A DNA stretch of 64,000 bases from Lavandula angustifolia (lineage: Eukaryota; Streptophyta; Magnoliopsida; Lamiales; Lamiaceae), in contig CM054824.1 in NCBI GenBank assembly GCA_028984105.1, forward strand, positions 5,885,324-5,949,323, in the 5' to 3' direction. Positions within the stretch are counted from its first letter, which is position 1; every line of letters starts with the position of its first letter. Made by a program: the position numbers and the translations under genes. The notes under the pieces are model-generated. The model worked only from the letters and a program-made list of their open reading frames with translations. It did not search any database and was not told where the DNA came from. This document shows, one piece after another, positions 34,562 through 45,909 of this stretch.

Positions 34562-34897
34562 TTTCTCTTCTCTTTGATTTCTGTTGTAATAGCTGTAGGA
34601 GCTTGTACTTCATTGATTATATATATCAGTTCCTATTACTTGTCAGATAATTACTCATTGTCTTTCAGCTCTTTGCATCGTGTTTTTTTTTCACGACTGA
34701 TCACTAAGTGATCTGACACACACTCACAGACAGTTTCTCTGATTTTGCCTATCTCCCACCTACTGAAGTATTGAAATAACTTTATCTTTATTTTTCCTCA
34801 GAATGCTGTAAGGGGAAAATTGTTGTCAGTAGGATAGCATCTTTTATAGACTTAAGAAGTTTAAGAGGTAGAGGTAGAGGTTTTGGCATAATCAATT

Positions 34898-34906
34898 AGG
34901 GGGAAA
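34898..34906 (+). promoter_or_regulatory. Polypurine tract of element A
   Basis: AGGGGGAAA directly before the 3' LTR; the same AGGGGGAAAT precedes the 3' LTR of element B on the minus strand. It primes plus-strand DNA synthesis. Confidence 0.85.
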
Positions 34907-34907
34907 T

Positions 34908-36460
34908 TATTGGATATGAGTCAGTAGATGATACTCAGCTATTGTTTGATTAAAAGAAAATTGGGGGAAATCATAGTAGTACTATGGAATTGAAGATCCC
35001 AAAACCTAGCTGATATCAGTAGATTAGTGTGTCGTTAGGATTAGCTGATGTATAGGTTAGACTTGGTGTATTGTTTATTATTTTTGTCTAAGTCCTGTAC
35101 GGGGTAATTGTTGGACTATTCTTCTGTTGAAGATACTTTTCAGAACCCCACGTCATCAGTGTAATCGCTTGTGTTCTTCAGTCAGCAGCTGATCCTTCAC
35201 TCAGTCGAAGACAAACGCATCACCGACAAATCATCGGTGAGAAGACTATAGTCATCGCCAGAAGAACAGAAACAAGCACGGTACCTTCGCGGCCGCCACT
35301 GACCTACTCGGTAGATGCCGTGTCGCCCGACTCGATGAAGAAGACAGAGACTTTTCGCCCATCGTATCCTACGGAAAGCGACCCAGCTATTCAAGTCTTT
35401 TCGAAAAGTTCAGCAGAAGAAGACATACGAGGTTGTTGAACGGTCAACTCTGACATTCTCACCAACTACAAACCTCGACCAATGAGAAGCCGACAACGCT
35501 TACCTACTCTACACAGTAAAGCTGCTCTCATGAACAGTGCATTAACTGCCCTGCTGCAACAAGTTCGAATTAATGGCCGTTTTCCTTGGAAGCTTGTGAC
35601 ACGTGGCATCGTCGTCTCCAACGGACATATGCCATAACTCACAACTATAAATAGAGAAGTTTTTGAAGCTCCGAGAAGAAGAAAAAAACGGAATTTAAAA
35701 GGGACAAGCTCAAGTGCATAAACGCTCTAGAACACTCAAAGATCATCCAGAGGAAAACTTGCATACTTAGAAGATTTCTTAGTTTTTCTCTCTAGAGTTC
35801 TTACATCCCTTACTTCTCTAGACTAAGCTCATTGTCATATTTATAGCTTAGATTCGAATGAGTTCACATTTAGTGAATTGTTCTTATTGTAAGAACTCCT
35901 TCTCAGTTGGAGAAAATTCCCTTCCCTTTCAAACTTAGGTTTGGATTGTAAAGTCGCTAAGGACTATAACTTAGAGGGAACTGTCCAGTGCACAGTATCC
36001 CTGCTGAGGCTTGCTCAGAATAATCAACAAGTTCTCCTGCCGTTGTTCAGGACCGTGGACGTAGGATCTTGGGTATCCGAACCACGTTAAATCGCTTGTG
36101 TTCTTTTACTATTTTATTGCATAGCATTAATCTGACTTTAAAATCATAAGCTTGCATAAAACGTATTTTACAAAGCGCACAGCCAAAAGATTTAATTTGC
36201 TAAAACGTGTTTTCAAAAGAGACGAATTTCGGGCCCCACACTTTCCGCACAACAGTCCTCGACTAATTCTCAAAGTACTGACAACAGTCAGTAGGAGAGA
36301 GTTCAGTAGCTGACTCACTGTCCCGCGATCGAAGGCATATTTGGCACTGTTCATCAGTTGTAATCATCACCTCAGCTGACCTTCACTGAGAAAAAGAAAC
36401 TGTGCTCAGGTGTATTCACCCCCCCCGCTCTACACCTGACTTATCGTCTCCGGACCAACA
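34908..36460 (+). repeat. 3' LTR of element A
   Basis: It starts TATTGGATATGAG (the first G of TGTTGG is mutated) and ends CCGGACCAACA, followed by the ATATG duplication. Its length equals that of the 5' LTR. TATAAATAG at 35646 and ACACGTGGC at 35599 are intact. Between about 35210 and 35370 it differs from the 5' LTR at almost every CAG/CTG. Confidence 0.95.
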
Positions 36461-37164
36461 ATATGTTCTACCCTTCCTCAAAACAACTACGAAACATGTT
36501 TTTCCTACCCAATTTACTTCAGCTGCATCAAACCTAGAGTTCGCGCTTGCAAAAAAAGGCCTTTTGTGTGAAACTTGATTTCAGACCTTCCTTCCCATTC
36601 AACTATCGATCGAGACCAGAGATCCACCACCATTGGCCGGACATGTCTTCCTAGTTTTAAACTGAGAAATGTGTCTTTACATACTTCCACTTCAACACCA
36701 TCATAAAAGACAATTTCATTCCTGCACAAATTGGTAACAACTTCATTAAATATGAGGCAAATTTGAACTGACAAATGTGTCTTTACATACTTCCACTTCA
36801 ACACCTTCATTTTTCTATCTATTTTCACCCCTTTGACATCTATCCTTCCTCTTTTTCTTATGTTTGAACTGATTGTGGCTTTAGATCCCCCATCAAAGCT
36901 GCTGCCTTTCTCTTGCCACTCATCTGGACGTTTATAAATATGAGACAAATTTGTGCATACTTTGATACATAAATATGCATAAAAAATTTATGTTCATAAT
37001 CGATAACAGTAATGTGCATATAATGATTATGAAATGTGCATATAAAATAGCCGCGATTAAATCACAAAATCTGTACATTTCATACGAAAAGATGATTGTG
37101 CATATAGTTCATAGTTAATGTGCATACATTTCATAGTTAATGTGCATACAAAATGTACATATAA
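36461..37164 (-). mobile_element. Right part of the split MULE, with TGTGCATA cluster
   Basis: Sequence resumes with ATATG after element A. It carries a minus-strand frame (36514-36948) and a cluster of GTGCATA motifs at 36950-37150, like those left of element A. No terminal inverted repeat is seen before the gypsy element begins near 37165. Confidence 0.5.
36514..36948 (-). pseudogene. Possible Ulp1-like protease N-terminal fragment from MULE
   Basis: The minus frame of 144 residues contains VCKDTFLSLKLGRHVRPMVV followed by DLWSRSIVEWEGR. Its layout resembles the stretch that precedes the catalytic domain in plant transposon Ulp1-like (C48) proteins: a short run, a turn, then VxxLW. An internal direct repeat KYVKTHLSVQ/EVCKDTFLSLK is visible. 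The catalytic His, Asp and Cys are absent, so the identification rests on weak pattern similarity and MULE context (some MULEs carry Ulp1 genes). Confidence 0.35.
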
Positions 37165-37661
37165 ACTGATGTAACGGGGGAAATGACGAAGGAAGCGGAG
37201 TCGAAAGTGAAACGGGAGGCGCGAAACCTTGGAGAGTTTATGTTCGGCTCGGGTGTAATTTGTGAAGGGGAGGAAGAAGGAAGAAATCGCATTTCCTATT
37301 AGTTATTAAATAATTGTTATGTAAGCGTGTCATCTATTTTTGGAACTTGGATATTTATATTCTGGCCCAGAACTTTGTTAGGGCATCATTGATGATATTG
37401 ACGGAAATATGAGGGTGAGGGCGGCTCGTTTGAAAGATCTGAATTCATCGAACCATTTCCTAACAATTGGTGCGGTGAACGTGGATCTTTGGGGGTTCGA
37501 TGGTGAATACCAGAGCCACATACATGGAACCACGGATGAGCATGGTCGAGGACAAATTGTCAGGAGTTGAAGAAACTCTTGGGGTACTTTCGGAGGAGAA
37601 GCGATTCGTGCGTGGAAAGTTTGACAAATTGGAAGCGTAGTTAGCAATACTAATTGAGAAG

Positions 37662-38480
37662 ATGAATCAACGGGAAGGGGGGGAATCGTCGGGTACGAAC
37701 GATGGGTCTCACGCGGAGGGGGCCGAAGACCTAACGGTGGAGCAGGAGAAGGTAGCACCGCCGCTGCCGGTGGTTAACGGAGAAGATCCGTTGGGGTGGC
37801 TTACTAGGGCTGACCAGCATTTCGAAATATATGGAAATTCTGATGCACAGAAGCTGAAATTAGTGATGGTAGCAATGGAAGGGATAACTTTGAATTGGTA
37901 TCGATGGTTCAAGCGGGAAAGGGGGGAGATCAATTGGAATGACTTAGTGCAGGCAATGGTTAAACGATTTGATGAGTCGGGTGAAGGTGATGCTTTTGGG
38001 AGGCTGACCACATTGAAGCAAAGTGGCCCGGTATTGAATTACGTTAATAAATTTATGCAATTGGCTAACCAAGTCCCCAATTTGTCTCAACAACGTTTTC
38101 TAAGTTTGTTTATCCAAGGATTGAACAATTCAATTCGAGGGCAGGTAAGAATTTTGAAGTTGTTGACGTGGAGGCCGCGGTTGAAATTGTCCGAGTTGCG
38201 GAAGCAAATCTGAAATTCTTGGTAAAAGGAGGAGGAAATCAGATTCCCGTTGCGCAGTCAACTTGTATATTCGCTGCAACTCCACGGATAGGCGCACCCT
38301 CGCCGTGACTTGCACTACCAGCTCCTTCAACATGGGGAGGACCGATTCGAAACACCGCTAATCAGCCAGTGTATGAACGTAACACAAATCGTGCACCTTA
38401 CCGCCGAATGACCGATTCGGAGAAGGAAAATTTACGTCGCCTAGGCCTATGCTTCCGCTGCAAGACCCCATACCATCCGA
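37662..38480 (+). pseudogene. Gypsy gag
   Basis: VVNGEDPLGWLTRADQHFEI and KLKLVMVAMEGITLNWYRWF, then VKRFDESGEGDAFGRLTTLK are the Retrotrans_gag blocks of plant chromovirus-like elements. The frame breaks at about 38150, and a later CFRCKT block near 38451 marks a zinc knuckle remnant. It is the capsid protein of the element. Confidence 0.82.
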
Positions 38481-38644
38481 CTGAACAGAATGCCCTCGAA
38501 AGGTCTTCGGATACTACTAGTGGCAGACGAAGAAGATTCTAATGTGGAACTCGAAGAATTAGTAGCCGAAGAGGAGACGAAAAATGAGGAGACAACTAAT
38601 GACGAGAAGTTGATTAAGGAAGGACAAATGGCAGCCCTTTCTAA

Positions 38645-38926
38645 ATGTTCCGCAGTGGGCGTAACGGGACAGCAAACGATAAGGTTGCAAGGGACGATGT
38701 TGGGAAAAAAGTCCCAGTTTTGGTAGATAGCGGCGCTACCCACAATTTCATATCGAAGGAATTGGCAGCCCAGCTGAAAGTTGTGGTGGACGGAAGTAAT
38801 AAGTTTGCCATTAAGTTGGGAGATGGGCATAAAACAAAAGCTCTAGGAGTCTGTCGTGAGTTACCCTTGGACCTAGGAACTGTAGCTTTCCGGGATGACT
38901 ATTTTGTGTTTCCGTTGGAGGAGTAG
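38645..38926 (+). pseudogene. Gypsy aspartic protease
   Basis: KVPVLVDSGATHNFIS is the retropepsin active site (DSG) followed by the flap region FAIKLGDGHKTKALGVC. The frame stops at 38924, after which degraded linker continues to reverse transcriptase. Confidence 0.85.
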
Positions 38927-39338
38927 AATTAATCATAGGATGACATGGTTGGAGTCATTAGGTGAGACAAATATAACTGGAGAGCCAAAAGGATTCGATT
39001 TGAAGTCGGAGGAACTTGGGTGAAGTTATTGGGCGAAGGGGCCTTGGGGAGGGAGGTCGTATCGTTCAAATCCTTGGTGAAATTAGGTAAGGTATAATTA
39101 ACGGCTATCTTGGAAAGTACGAAATGTATTGGCAAGCATCGAAGGAGTCTCGAAATTGGCGGTGGTGGGGGGAGGAGTGCCGCAGTCGCCTTGGAGGAAT
39201 TTGAGGATGTATTTGGAGATCCGATTGAGCCGCGCCGCCACGAGCGGATGATCATCGAATTACCCTGCGAAAGGAGGCCGACGCGGTCTCCGTGAGACCG
39301 TATCGCTATAGTCAAATCCAAAAGGATGAATTGAACGC

Positions 39339-39645
39339 ATGGTGAAAGATATGTCTGCAGCCGGGATCATAAGGCCGAGCTCGAGTCCTTTTTTGAGCCC
39401 GGTATTGTTGGTGAAAAAGAAATACGGTAGCTGGAGATTTTGTGTGGACTATAGAGAGCTTAATAAGGCAACTATACCCGACAAATATCCCATCCAAATC
39501 ATCCTGGAGATGCTTGATGAACTCCCCGGAGCGTCGATATACTCAAAAATTGATTTACGTTCCGACTACCACCAGATTTGTGTTCATGCCGAGGATGTGC
39601 ACAAGACGGCTTTTCGGACACATAGTGGACATTACGAGGAAGCAA
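39339..39645 (+). pseudogene. Gypsy reverse transcriptase, truncated
   Basis: IIRPSSSPFLSPVLLVKKK, WRFCVDYRELNKATIPDKYP and KIDLRSDYHQICV are RT blocks 1-3. The frame runs to TAFRTHSGHYE and then changes to unrelated sequence, before the YxDD block. The break marks the junction with the LTR remnant. Confidence 0.88.
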
Positions 39646-41028
39646 TCCAGCCAAGGTAATTTCACACCACCCCCTGTCCGATTCGAGATTACTATATAAA
39701 TCAATTGAGTCAAGGTTATCTGGCTAGGACGCTATGTTGAGCACAGGGGCGTCCATTCCTTCTATTAAGCTGGGACTACCATGTTGAGCATAGAAACAGT
39801 CTCCTACCCAAGTGACTACCCTACCTTGTTGAGCAATAACTAGGGAAGCACTAAGGAGCATTAAGAACAGAGGAACCAGATCAAGGCATCTACCGATGTT
39901 GAGCATTCAAAGTAAAAAACATAGTTAGTCTACGTCTGCCCAGAGAGATGGTTACCTACCCAGACTGATCAGATCCAATCAGTTCTCAACTATCTTAAAT
40001 AGAGTTCAACTAAAACCTTTACCAAACCGATTATTAAGCAAGTTCTCACATCTCACGGATTCTTAGGGATGATGCCTTATTACCATAGCCAGATCTGAGG
40101 AGTTAGCTACACATATTGACTAAGGACATGAAACTAAGCATGTAGAAGTAAAGTATGAAGCAGATCTGGGAACTAAAACTGGAACAGTAAACTTTCCTAA
40201 AACGGTAAGAAACTAGCATGAGAATTTAACTAAAAATGGCAAGGAACAACATAGTATGAAATCGAAAGCACTCAGATCTAAAAGCATGGTATATTCTCAA
40301 GAAGAGAAAACAACATTATTCTGTAGATGACAAGGACAGAAAGCAGGAAATAAATGGAGTAACTCACGTGTGAATAGTAAAGAAGCTTGTTGACAAACAT
40401 GAAGAAATAAATGCAAGCATTCAAGACTGAAATTTAATGCTGAAATTAAAGCTAACCGATAACATATATAAAAGGAAGTCTTCTCCTTGGAGAGCTTCAA
40501 GATATTCTAGGCAAAAATCTAAAGATTATATTTAAACTACTTCAATGGCGAAAATTGGAGTATTTTCAGAGGGAAAGACGAACTATGTTGACTCTTAAAG
40601 TGTAAGTATGAAGATGATGTTATATTAGCTCCCCTCCCTCTCTTTTAGCTCTTCGAAAATAACTGCATTGGTAGGTGGGAGGACAGTATGCCAAGTATGG
40701 TCTGCTGGTCAAAGTCGGCCTAGGTTGTGGCTTCTAGCAGTCTACTTGCTGCCATAGTTTTGACAAGAAGTTGTGGGCCGGGTTTGTTGGCCTGCTTCAG
40801 CTTAATTCTTCTTATTTCCGGCCCAGTGGGCACCGCAATGATTATGGCCTCTTTTCATGCCCTTTTTCTTGTATTATGGGCAAGTTCAGCAATTTCGGCC
40901 TAGAGTCTTCCAATACCAGTTGCATCCTCTTTTCTCCCATTTTCTCCTATTCAAGCTAAAATCTGCAATTTCACAACACTAAACACACGAAGTAAATGGA
41001 TAAATGAGCTACAAGTCTAGGTTTATCA
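39646..41028 (-). mobile_element. LTR remnant of an Athila-like element
   Basis: On the minus strand the LTR starts TGATAAACCTAGACTTGTAG at 41028. Three or more TGTTGAGCA blocks (39742, 39783, 39818, 39896) correspond to TGTTGGGCA blocks in the LTR at 43296-44831, so the two belong to related but distinct families. The minus 3' end is lost at the junction with the gypsy reverse transcriptase. Confidence 0.6.
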
Positions 41029-41811
41029 ACCCTCAACCTGCCTATCATTATTGTCTATAACATAAAAATATGTTGGACAGACAAAATTGTTACTTCTGAT
41101 AATAATGTTCTCTAACAGCCCAACTGGAGGAATGCATGACCTATCCGCTAATTGAATAATCACCTTTGTGGATACTAACTCAGCTCCCTTTAATTGATTA
41201 TACACAGATAACGGCATAAAATTAATGGATGCACCCAAATCACACATAGCTTGTTTAATCAAAACATTATCCATCAGGCAGGGCAATGTAAAGATACCTG
41301 GGTCATCAAATTTAGCGGGTAACATCATTTGTATGATTGCCGATACAAAGTGGTCCATCATAATTTTTTCGGAGTTTGGGACTTTTCCAGCAATAAAGTC
41401 CTTCTCGAACTTACCAAACTTTGGAATTTTCACGGCTTCAAGGAAGGGAATATTGATCTCCAATTTCTCGAACAACTTTAAGTAGTCCATGTATTCCTTG
41501 TTCGGCGTCCTCTTCCTTTCCAAAGCTTCTGGATATGGTGGAGGAAGTAGAGTTTCAGACTCTAATTGTCCAGTCTGAATGTCCTCCTCGACCTGCTCTG
41601 GTTCAGGCTCTTCAGCATTCTGTTCTTCTGAACCTTCTGGTTGTACAGGCGGTTCTGCCGCCTTTCTTGCTTCTGCGGGCTTCTCTAGCTGTCTTACTTG
41701 CACAACTCGGCCAGGTAATTCCTTTCCTACATGTAATCTAATCTGATTACAGTCCTGGGCATTCGGATTTTGCTGAGTTTGGGCTGGAAGCTGTCCTTGA
41801 GAATTCTTCAT
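41029..41811 (-). pseudogene. Athila-like pol N-terminus and protease
   Basis: PPPYPEALERKRTPNKEYM, LFEKLEINIPFLEAVKIPKF and the protease block QAMCDLGASINFMPLSVYNQ, with DLGAS in place of the retropepsin DTG/DSG, are characteristic of Athila/Tat elements. QLADRSCIPPVGLLENIII follows. The frame reaches the usual VIDNN region of protease and terminates exactly at the start of the LTR at 41028. RT, RNase H and integrase are absent. Confidence 0.85.
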
Positions 41812-41828
41812 CTCCTACATGGTAGAGT

Positions 41829-43213
41829 TCAGCTTATTCATCTGCTTGGCCACATTATCCATAGTAGTTTGTTGATCTCTCTTTGTTTGATTAATCTCTC
41901 TCTGCATTTATTGTTGAAATGCAGTAGTGCCCTTCTGGGATGAAACCAACTCGGCCAAGAGCTTTTCCAATGGGCTTTGTTGCTCTGATTAGGCAGGCGA
42001 AGCACTTTGCTTTTGGAACTGCCTTTGATGCGGACCTTTGAAATTGATCTTCTGGCTGTCTCCATCTAATGTTCGAATGAACCCCTTGTTGTCCACTCCA
42101 GTTTCCAACTGCATTGACTTCCTCTCCCAGAAATTGCAAAGACGTATGTCCTTTCTCGCCACATGCTCTACACGTATACTCAGCAATCAATTTTCTTGAA
42201 GCAGGAGTGTTCTGCTTAAGTAGTCGGTCCAGTTTGTCTTCCAGCTTGCTGAATTTTTCCTCTACTTTTGCGTCAATTTCATCAAAATAGTCCTAATGAG
42301 ACCAATTGACAGATTTCCTCGTCGCTTTTAGTCCTTTGTACTGGGATGTGGAGTTTGCAAGTGCTTCAATGATATTCCTTGCATCTTCGTACAGACTATT
42401 TTGGAAATTTCCATTAAGGCCGATATCTACCATAGCCTTTGCTTCGTCAGTCATTCCTTGGTAGAAAATTTGTAACAACTCCACGTCTGAATAGCCATGA
42501 TTAGGGCAACTATCAACAAGTTGCCCGAATCTCTCCCAATATGCGCCAAATTTCTCATCGAGTTCTTGAGAAATTCCCGATATCTCCTTCTTGAGTGTAT
42601 TCATCTTTGATTGGGGAAAATACTTCTTTAAGAAGATAATACGCATATCTGACCATGTTGTGATCGAGTTAGGTTTGAGACTCAAAAACCACGCACGAGC
42701 TCCATCTTGAAGTGTGAACGGGAATGCCTTGAGCTTGAATGCATCTAGACTGCCTTGTCTGTGCAAGTAACAGACTTCATTGAACGTCCCTAGAAAGGTG
42801 TTAGGGTTTTGGTTCATCTTTCCATAGAACTTGGGCATGGATGCTATCATATTGAGCTCGACATCTATCTGCTCTGTAGTGGTAATCTAGATCGGACCGG
42901 GTAGATCCTCTCCCATGTCAAGCGATTCGAAATTCACCCTCAAGGGTTGTTGTTCGTCTCCCATCTCTTCCACTTCTGATTCTGAACTTTCAGCAGGAGT
43001 ATTTTGCCTTATTTTGTCAAACACGACAATCTCTGGTTCTGATTCGCTGGTCTGATCACCAACTTCTGTTTGGCCTTCTGATTGGGCAGTTAAGACGTTT
43101 CTTGCCTCGGGCAGAAGTTGTTGCTTACGCAGCTTTGCCTCTTTCCTATTCCTCTTTGTTGTTTTCTCGATCTCCGAATCAAATAGGAGGTTAGAGCGAG
43201 AAGACCTGCTCAT
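41829..43213 (-). pseudogene. Athila-like gag
   Basis: The start is MSRSSRSNLLFDSEIEKTTK, as in Athila Gag. The capsid domain includes MPKFYGKMNQNPNTFLGTF, RAWFLSLKPNSITTWSDM, FLKKYFPQSKMNTLKKEISG and YWERFGQLVDSCPNHGYSD. Two in-frame TAG codons interrupt it (after DLPGPI near 42888 and after NWSH near 42295). A zinc knuckle CRACGEKGH near 42160 loses its last Cys by a frame slip. It reads toward the protease frame. Confidence 0.88.
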
Positions 43214-43270
43214 GCAACGGTTAAAAATAACAAAAAGCTTAGTAGAAAAAGTTAAACTAAAGTAACATCG

Positions 43271-43289
43271 TTCCCCGGCAATGGCGCCA
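43271..43289 (-). promoter_or_regulatory. Primer-binding site of the Athila-like element
   Basis: The minus strand reads TGGCGCCATTGCCGGGGAA, complementary to a tRNA-Asp 3' end with one difference, the usual primer of Athila/Tat elements. It starts six bases from the LTR end at 43296. Confidence 0.9.
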
Positions 43290-43295
43290 ATTTGG

Positions 43296-44831
43296 TGATC
43301 GTTGTAATGCACCAAATAAATCATGCAATTTCTAAGATTTATATTCAGTATAGTAAATAGGTTATCGAACACAGGGAACAAAGACTAGTTATTATTTTCC
43401 TACTTATCTTTAGGGTTTGGTTAACAACCACGCAAGTTTTGAAATTTTTACTTAACTAAGAATTGAAATAAACTGAAACAATAAACTGAAATAAACTAAG
43501 AATTCTTACTAAATGAAGAAATGAAATAATCTTGAAATAAGAGACAGGTCCAACAGAATATTCCACACACACGTTATTTCGATCCTCGACACTAAATATT
43601 AATTAATCTTAAGAATTAACTAGTTATAAACCATCGTAACTTAAACTGCATGATCCTCACTCCCACTTACTTAATCGGTAGTCGTCATGTTGGGCATCAA
43701 AACGACTACTTCCCTAATCTAGTTACAACCTACATTGTTGGGCAATAAATAGATTTCATAACTAGACAACTTTATCGATCTAAGGGACCTAGTATAGGAG
43801 CCTACTCGTATGTTGGGCATCTAATAGTCTCCTACAGGTTTAGTCCAATTACCCTTTCGAATAACCTTGCTACTTTCCTAGCCTCATTCCACGAGAAATG
43901 ATGGAAGTATTAAGTTAGCTACAGACTACACAACCTAGGGTGATCAGACCTAAATTACCGGTCGATTAAATTATCCAAAACCAACTCGAAACTCTTTCAA
44001 AATTACCTAATCATCACGTACTATGTTGTGTGTGTTTCACATCCGATCGGACCCTTAAAAACTTAGCTACTCATGATGACGGACTGATTGTGAAAGCTAG
44101 ACACTTTGCAGAACAGAAACGAAAATATATGTAACCCTAAAACTAACATGCACAAAATCAAATGACTAAATAGTAAACGACGAAATATAAAACTTAACGA
44201 AAGCATAAATTGAAATAACCAAATGAGATACCGTCTACAAGAGTCGATCTTTCCACGAACGAAAGAAACGAAAATGAGCGGAATTAAAAGTTGTTCTTCA
44301 AACTTTGAAACTTAAAACTGAAATTAAACTAGTATTTCTCCTTCTTCTAACTACGGTTTGCATGAACAGATGGAAATGGAACGGATCTCGGACTTCGGCT
44401 TCTTCGGCGAAAATGGGTTGAACGGCGCGGAACGGACGGATAGAACTTCGAACGGAATGAAAGAATCAAGAGTGTGTATCATGTGTGTCGAACTCCCTAA
44501 ATGGCGCCTCTCCATCCCTTTATATAGGGCTGCAAATCTTGATCTTCAAGCTAGGGTAAATCTATCAAGATAAGGAAATAGATTAGATAAATATGGTATC
44601 CATATCTTTCCTTATCCGTATATAATTTGATCAAGAAATCTTCCTCTTCCAATTTACGTCCAAATAAGCATATTCTCGCGCCTTTTTCACCATAAAACGC
44701 ATGCCACCTTCCATCCTAGTCATGTGCCAAATTAGTATCTTAAACCTGCAATTTCGCCCCTACGAGTGCTCTGATTGCCCAATTAGATGACTTTTTGGCC
44801 ATAAATAACTATGTACAAAAATGACTCATCA
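43296..44831 (-). repeat. 5' LTR of the Athila-like element
   Basis: On the minus strand it starts TGATGAGTCATTTTTGTACA (44831) and ends CAACGATCA (43296), 1536 bp. TGTTGGGCA blocks recur at about 43689, 43736 and 43812. On its right it abuts the ORF3 C-terminus of copia copy C, so it inserted there. A matching 3' LTR is missing; the LTR at 39646-41028 is a different subfamily. Confidence 0.82.
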
Positions 44832-45909
44832 TAGGGCATAGGATACGTTCGAGATTATTCGTCTGACCTCCTCTCTTGAAAAATTTGGATGTAGTGGTAA
44901 TGCTTTTGTCTTTCTCCGGAACTCTTTCTCTTGCTTCCTTTTCAGTCCTTAATCTGAGAGCTTCAAGATCAGCCGTTCTTATCTTCTCTCTAGCTTCACT
45001 GATCTGTCTGGCCTCAGCTGTAATATCGAGTCCTCTCTCGCACACGTCCCATGAGGCTTTCTGCTCGGCCTCTTACTCTTTGGTCAACTTAGTAGTAGGG
45101 GCATGTTGTTCAGAGGTAGTCTCAGTCTTGGCCTCTGAGTCATTGGCTTCAGTTGATTTAGACTTCTTAGCTTCCTTAGCTTTTACAGCTTATTCGGCTT
45201 TCTAAGCCTTGGCTCTCGTCTTCCTAGGAATAACTGACCTTGTCCTCCTTGGCACAGTAGTTTTAACAAGTATAGATTTTTTTCTTCTTCCTGGCTTGAA
45301 CTTCTTCCTCTTCTAGTAGTTGTTTGGCCATTTCTTTATCATATTGAACTTGCTCATCTGCTATTTTGAATTTAGGCAGTGGATTAGAAGATTTATCTTC
45401 CTTTGCTTTGCCTTTAGCTATTGAGCGAATAGGCTCATCTGCTGCTTCAGGTTCATCTACGAACTTGGCAGTTTCTTCTATGGCAGTTGTTTATCTTCTT
45501 TAGTACTTCCTTCCCCCTTTTTGGCATTAACAAATTTCGACATCTCGGTGGAAAGTGTAGTTACTTGCTCTGGAGAGTCTCGACTTCATGCTGAACTGTA
45601 TTGACTCTTGCCTCAATATCAGAGATTGCGTCTGTGTATTTTTTTCCATTCACTGTCGTGTTCAATTCTGATAATCTTCAGCAGTTCAGATTTAGCCTTG
45701 TCATTCTTCTGTAGATAATGTTCCACAAGTTTAATAGATCATTCTTTGATGATTGTCCATCTTGCGCCTGTTCAGTCAGTGCCTTAGATACACTAGTTGT
45801 TGCCAACTTGCTACTTTCATCTACAATTTTGAGCATATCAGAGACAACAGTAGATAGTTTTTCAGCATATAGTTTGGCTTGATTTTTGATGATCTGCTGA
45901 AACTGTGTT
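44832..45909 (-). pseudogene. Copia copy C, ORF3 C-terminal half
   Basis: Minus-strand reading gives a coiled-coil stretch (IIKNQAKLYAEKLSTVVSDM, then KLATTSVSKALTEQAQ) aligned to A at about 33110-33250. After several stops comes REKIRTADLEALRLRTEKEA, which matches the B block RQRIHMADLEALRIRTEQEA. It is cut on the right by the LTR of element B and on the left by the Athila-like LTR. Confidence 0.8.

Larger units (their letters stand above)
20342..36460 (+). mobile_element. Copia element A, SIRE/Maximus-like, full length
   Basis: The 16.1-kb element is bounded by two 1553-bp LTRs (20342-21894 and 34908-36460) and a perfect ATATG duplication (20337-20341 and 36461-36465). The order is LTR, initiator-tRNA-Met PBS, gag with zinc knuckle and coiled-coil tail, protease, integrase, reverse transcriptase, RNase H, about 0.8 kb spacer, ORF3, PPT, LTR. 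That pol order is diagnostic of Ty1/copia. The size and extra 3' ORF place it near SIRE/Maximus. A solo gypsy LTR (22995-25722) splits gag. Pol has many frame breaks, a number of which coincide with CAG/CTG sites and may be sequence errors. Confidence 0.95.
37165..39645 (+). mobile_element. Truncated Ty3/gypsy chromovirus-like element
   Basis: The order gag, protease, reverse transcriptase on the plus strand is typical of gypsy. The left part (37165-37660) may be leader or LTR sequence but no clear terminus or PBS was found. The right end breaks inside reverse transcriptase at about 39645, where minus-strand Athila-like LTR sequence begins. RNase H, integrase and 3' LTR are missing. Confidence 0.8.
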
